Of a stretch of DNA of 23,444 nt, positions 22,501-23,444 are shown one piece after another. Position numbers and translations under genes: made by a program. Within the stretch, counting starts at the first letter, position 1; each line of letters opens with the position of its first letter. The notes beneath the pieces are model-generated. The model did not search any database. It was not told the origin of the DNA and worked only from the letters and a program-made list of their open reading frames with translations. The stretch is from positions 1-23,444 of IMG/VR virus record IMGVR_UViG_3300021425_000195. One strand, written 5' to 3'. Origin of the DNA: a virus.

Positions 22501-23444
22501 ATTCTACCAGCATTTACCATGTCATCAACTTCATTAGTTGATGTTGTTGGAAACCAAGTTCCTGGTGTATCCACATTCACTACAGTTCTTTTTGATAGTC
22601 CTTTCGAGATTAATAGAAAGATTGAAGCTGAGATTCAATTAATAAAGAACGTTGGAGATGGTCTCATTTGTGGTGTTGATGCTGTTACAGTCACCTCGGG
22701 TGGTGTAGGTACAATCGTTACTGTTGAGGCAACAACAGCACCAAATGAATACTTATCTATTATATCTGGTCGTATTGATGACATTATTTCTACTTCTGTT
22801 CTTGTTTCTTCTAGACAACTTACTTCTATAGTAACTAACGAGATTGACAATACTGATATCAGTGCTGGTCATTACCATGCTGTTGGTGCATTCTTGTCTA
22901 TTGATTTGGATCCAACCGACAATATTGTATTTGTTCCTGACATTTCTAGGTTTAGTTCCAATGGATACTTACAAATTGGAACAGAGGTAGTTAGATACTA
23001 TCGTAAATCTTTTGGAAGATTCTTAAATGTCCAAAGAGGTCAAGAGGGAACAACCGCGCAGTTCCATCCAGCAGGAACATTTGTTGTACAGATTCCAGAT
23101 CCAGTATCTGTAGCATACGGCGGTATCTCTAGAATTGAATCTGAGTCTCAAATTGTTACTCTGAAAGGAGGAGCAGATGTAGGCAGAACTGAGAAAGTTG
23201 CTATTATTCAATCGGTTTCTCCTGGTGTAACAATACAAAACATCCATAGAGATGTAATTACTGAAGTACAAGCACAATTAAGTATTCAGTCCATATCTAA
23301 TGTTAATACTGTAATCAACTATGAGGTAGAAACTAAATTATTTAATGTAAAATCTTTTAATACAACACATAAGGAAACTACAGTCGAGGGCGAAATTCAA
23401 TTACAAATTGAAAATTCATCCGAATTGAAGATTGAACAAACAAT
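13555..23444 (+). CDS. Giant gp7/gpI-like baseplate wedge protein with YHYH and beta-repeat modules (5' partial of the gene, over 3,296 codons)
   Basis: Open from ATG 13555 to the right edge with no stop. N-terminus: LPEFITDEYELFSKFVQKYY (17-36) and FYKAKGTQSSIKFIF (195-209) match the 'lPeF...Fv.YYe' and 'KGT..Sikf' features of the gpI/gp7 wedge group, and the position after gene 6 is that of T4 gene 7 (1,032 aa). Modules follow: 'E.i.y...RG' units near residues 103, 343, 1283 and 3143; 'GxGY..pP.v.i' units near 551, 623, 1183, 1223, 1563, 1603, 1643 and 2943; a YHYH-like domain at about 755-855 (SPIIGFAYDGNPIYGPFGY); 'LNGiLQ/LDGVLQR' modules near 1970, 2530 and 2635; and two 'FGGN' modules near 2100 and 2335. 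The periphery of the baseplate, possibly with receptor or glycan contact, is its likely place (inference). Confidence 0.75.
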   Translation, partial: MAAVKTKRISTLIESQLPEFITDEYELFSKFVQKYYEAQEVQGGALDIISNIQKYADIDFYEKNLLKQNDILSATISATDTTITVNDARSFPEKNGYIRINDEIIFYATRTDTQFLECSRGVSGNTTLGDLYNTSNFSSTEASSHQSGETVFNVSNLFLYALVRNFESQYLSSFPEKYLKGEIDKRTLIKNIQKFYKAKGTQSSIKFIFNTIVAKDIENKPEVYNPKDFTYKASKSDWTNVFAIKAKVVTGDPKNLIGKQIVQQPTDEYGYASATIDNVYAEGTSDGEQIWNLVVAPETVNGIFEISTKTKLENELPSTYGAGKRVDVFSTIGWDTTGSFLIGDEVIEFDDKNVTQFIIKERGDIPTTYAAGSSVYKPVTIEGSGVTLLTFGVVYGLAPVARNPYSSVGDQIQVSNPGFETTDPKIIKTGLNQTRWLLSQGASVNSPTVPYVATALDQVSTNVSAIFADEQYYYITSSSFPSYKILDGSITTDTVADQKILRIIRQKATNTTEIYKTPKRDVGILLNGVPIYGYKDPESVRYGKLEKIDVNTQGNGYAKPPFVLIDDLPNKARAFLAGQVVDSIEVTTEETFISTPKITITSGRNAKVRAVVTGGKVTSLVIDDPGEFYSSPPIVNIRDNLGRGRFANYQAVVNSAGEITGFEKIEEGNFYNQNSVVVDIIPVGSNATGTPSLKEWNFNRFQKLSNNLDTDYGHLFENYNPANDYGYGHVGNPKTLRISLSDNIDNAGSEPTVKTHSPIIGFAYDGNPIYGPFGYENPLNPQSSIVRMTSSYSLNGTRSGGPSTREYALGTFVNDYTYAHKSGSLDENNGRFCVTPDFPEGTYAYFLTINSNQIPQFPYFLGDNYYSLPVDSNYNSSINQNDVPKNAKRFYLPGMSRNGEGLIATVSEVKSGTVDGILLDRSSSNFSVNSKLYFDEKGTDGSGAEASVSSVKGKSVSYLESKEDKVVKLTTIQNAYLFADDTLRQPASGASGDIVGTVQNDNVIVLRNVIGTFNNTGTFSADIKTFTLFLDKNSTYTEGATLSLTDGINPPIATAEVLDGSNNQNIIRIKVLTGTWIIDDDYFLQSSDLFNTSGTKIVNLTSLSDNLEPFDVNQNVALIETAENHGLGIGDNVIVDINPDDNTKTKTYYLRKRLYQEVVFRTPVFDTTIDFTGIGKFTILNGGADYAPGQYQDVPLTGGSGSGATASITVSDAGLVSSIQIQSLGEDYRRGDYLSVDDESLSRSLASLSTARFTVYVDHVGFAAGSSKVIVKDAKGYAEGDLIQIGEEVVEISSINGTELTVIRARENTKDVDHFDGQRVSLYNGRYNFTDNYQVQSGIGTGYIKTYDPSTQTATIVFDYGTLKSTANPVALSTTFFDSSNPNRLVTVVSVSDVDYKFEFSEDNQTFDPNPNIDLQEYYRYLFDTSHSSLTGTFFDVSPSGRFNLITLEKLSSSVLPGNPGAFTDLKFGFGSRLEGNTYQEKVGTNFTNFYYFDKNGIVNAEGKYFKIVQDPLQGAKTVNYVTPNRFVYDLTTVPLWDGSGSITYTTSGQFAVGEINSINVSNLGLNYKKVPIVLGCDLSSNFIAKATVLFDTSTQTITGVNIDNKGSNYVNPKVVIIDGDGSDATFNVVARNGEIFSITVDNPGRGYTYAPVIQIIESDVEAYVDSNTIGNPQSINIFRNGGAYHLDKTVSSTFTTKYVISLKDFNGNFLKGETVSQSINGVKVFTAKVAEWRFGSNLLKLENTVGSIRNTVPFVGKISNASGMLRAVYVTSLAEEITSFYDNIGSYQSDRGKIGVANQKLTDSFFYQDYSYVVKSKTPIDQWRDLIKSTTHPAGFKLFGQVDIETDAETRMPAQSPKSDNFSIIQLWDPEKNKITVESTRRIVTQTITSTKSSKEIKGVGSAHASEFNFSETRAFEVTLAAPFDGVNGVDATAGYTGGAENVGTKIFQLLDDEGNPFTPVSAKNLIITLNGILQEPEVSYTVSGDKIIFSQAPLGPSSKLTGTNLSDLTSYDGTKFYGRYIEFKDNQYNTQYFKKLRNIFQRNGRWLDAANQIQRNREFIVEESVGYGREKYPNLDWSTKIDDYLEDVGHIIDAYEHDVRFGGNVKTVDYLSIFSSDDDYDYITTNKTESLDIFKYATNLSKLSVRNWDVVEENVSYIQGSRQVTVADTNNLAIGMFISSGTAFASGTKIVSIDSNTQITLNNAALANSGGAGGAAAGVTDLNGSTGGSDFIMPTSTGAVQPGNQYAVDPGDVLQAPISFSASDSATFYFSGINNGTFWDASDLIAGNKEYFKEEIAGWFAAQYPNITWTDLEKDIDIYTDATVYHLRFGGNEKVVDHAQLYYERNLYPYPEQLKAGVSPAEFAAAYNQLKVLMVDAMRNALGAGTYTSIPPFTDSNVATDTSFPYCAQVESALNNFYSIIYTILNEGKGLIEKTSINANYAGNWSRTLTYSNYNIIPDPLLSSQECNDVISSIDSLFDNVNDILNNTSVTRSTPDFLDGETTTFDMYWDDDTAVNTEEDEDLFLTLNAVLQRPKYTPSYPLSDAYYIDRTTIPNKLVFDVAPIWDQDFSAKSIGEPTAVELVAGIGVGNYKRLTIDFALVDEVRGGPFLILDVEDNTSQEIEQQDYLFVFLDGVLQRREYSYTIAGSTISFNVPIKKDTKIDMRYLYGRDLDQIINFHDFVQDAFYAQGLVTFDVASGATELLNWIGLNTAETFHAWQVNPNGSFNVIGKLTNPLQSSNLVSFTLEGQKCDLIQGVDVVVATKGNYSNNRIISLNSSGSSISYVTDEEGRLELGYPQSENAWRGTFIRKFYKDPFVSLSDGDYVKIEGESDFRRVKKAPEKTTSKEHRNQGYVTGSNFGIAQVEAYNGVTRGEGLSIVAKIENGSVVSLEWNQRSYDPLTQPTAYQYYTPPVLHFIPKNGNGGGAKAVVLVSKGQVISVDLLDGGSGYTEAPRVVVARRYDILQGRGFGVSAIGGGINSILPAFTMSSTSLVDVVGNQVPGVSTFTTVLFDSPFEINRKIEAEIQLIKNVGDGLICGVDAVTVTSGGVGTIVTVEATTAPNEYLSIISGRIDDIISTSVLVSSRQLTSIVTNEIDNTDISAGHYHAVGAFLSIDLDPTDNIVFVPDISRFSSNGYLQIGTEVVRYYRKSFGRFLNVQRGQEGTTAQFHPAGTFVVQIPDPVSVAYGGISRIESESQIVTLKGGADVGRTEKVAIIQSVSPGVTIQNIHRDVITEVQAQLSIQSISNVNTVINYEVETKLFNVKSFNTTHKETTVEGEIQLQIENSSELKIEQT

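Overview
The window looks like part of the genome of a T4-like cyanomyovirus, a contractile-tailed phage of marine Synechococcus or Prochlorococcus. The evidence is: every credible gene is on the + strand; the T4 baseplate-wedge series 25 - 6 - (7-like) lies on the right with a PAAR spike-tip gene upstream; late-promoter-like ATAAATA boxes precede structural genes; and the left third is packed with the small acidic proteins typical of cyanophage accessory regions. No photosynthesis gene, tRNA, integrase, IS element or CRISPR array is visible.

Layout. (1) 1-1038: the end of an unknown gene, a 43-aa protein, and two genes with their own promoters. (2) 1089-5131: fifteen genes in one unbroken chain, each starting before the previous one stops. 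Members include an exported HExxH zincin-type metalloprotease, a 28-aa single-pass membrane microprotein, an AbrB/SpoVT-like DNA-binding protein and a 2OG-Fe(II) oxygenase-like protein. (3) 5132-5495: a non-coding, hairpin-rich stretch with a promoter and a T-rich leader. (4) 5496-8300: separately promoted small genes, mostly SD-less with short leaders, two of them possibly leaderless, plus a strong intrinsic terminator at 5951-5989 and a second one at 8306-8338. (5) 8404-23444: the structural module. A late promoter-like box leads into two out-of-frame overlapping genes, an unrecognised 369-aa protein, a PAAR protein, a 48-aa very basic protein, an unrecognised 221-aa protein, a 57-aa protein, gp25, gp6 and a giant gene that runs off the window after at least 3,296 codons.

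How it fits together. The right half builds the baseplate. PAAR should cap the central spike, gp25 and gp6 form the wedge core, and the giant protein has a gp7/P2-gpI-like N-terminus followed by many beta-repeat modules and a YHYH-like domain. The left half is probably expressed before or alongside the middle genes and is likely concerned with takeover of the host.

Most interesting points: four promoters share a GTGGCA(CA) element 37-39 nt upstream of the -10 box and have no evident -35; there are dense dual-coding overlaps; the exported protease; and the giant mosaic baseplate protein.
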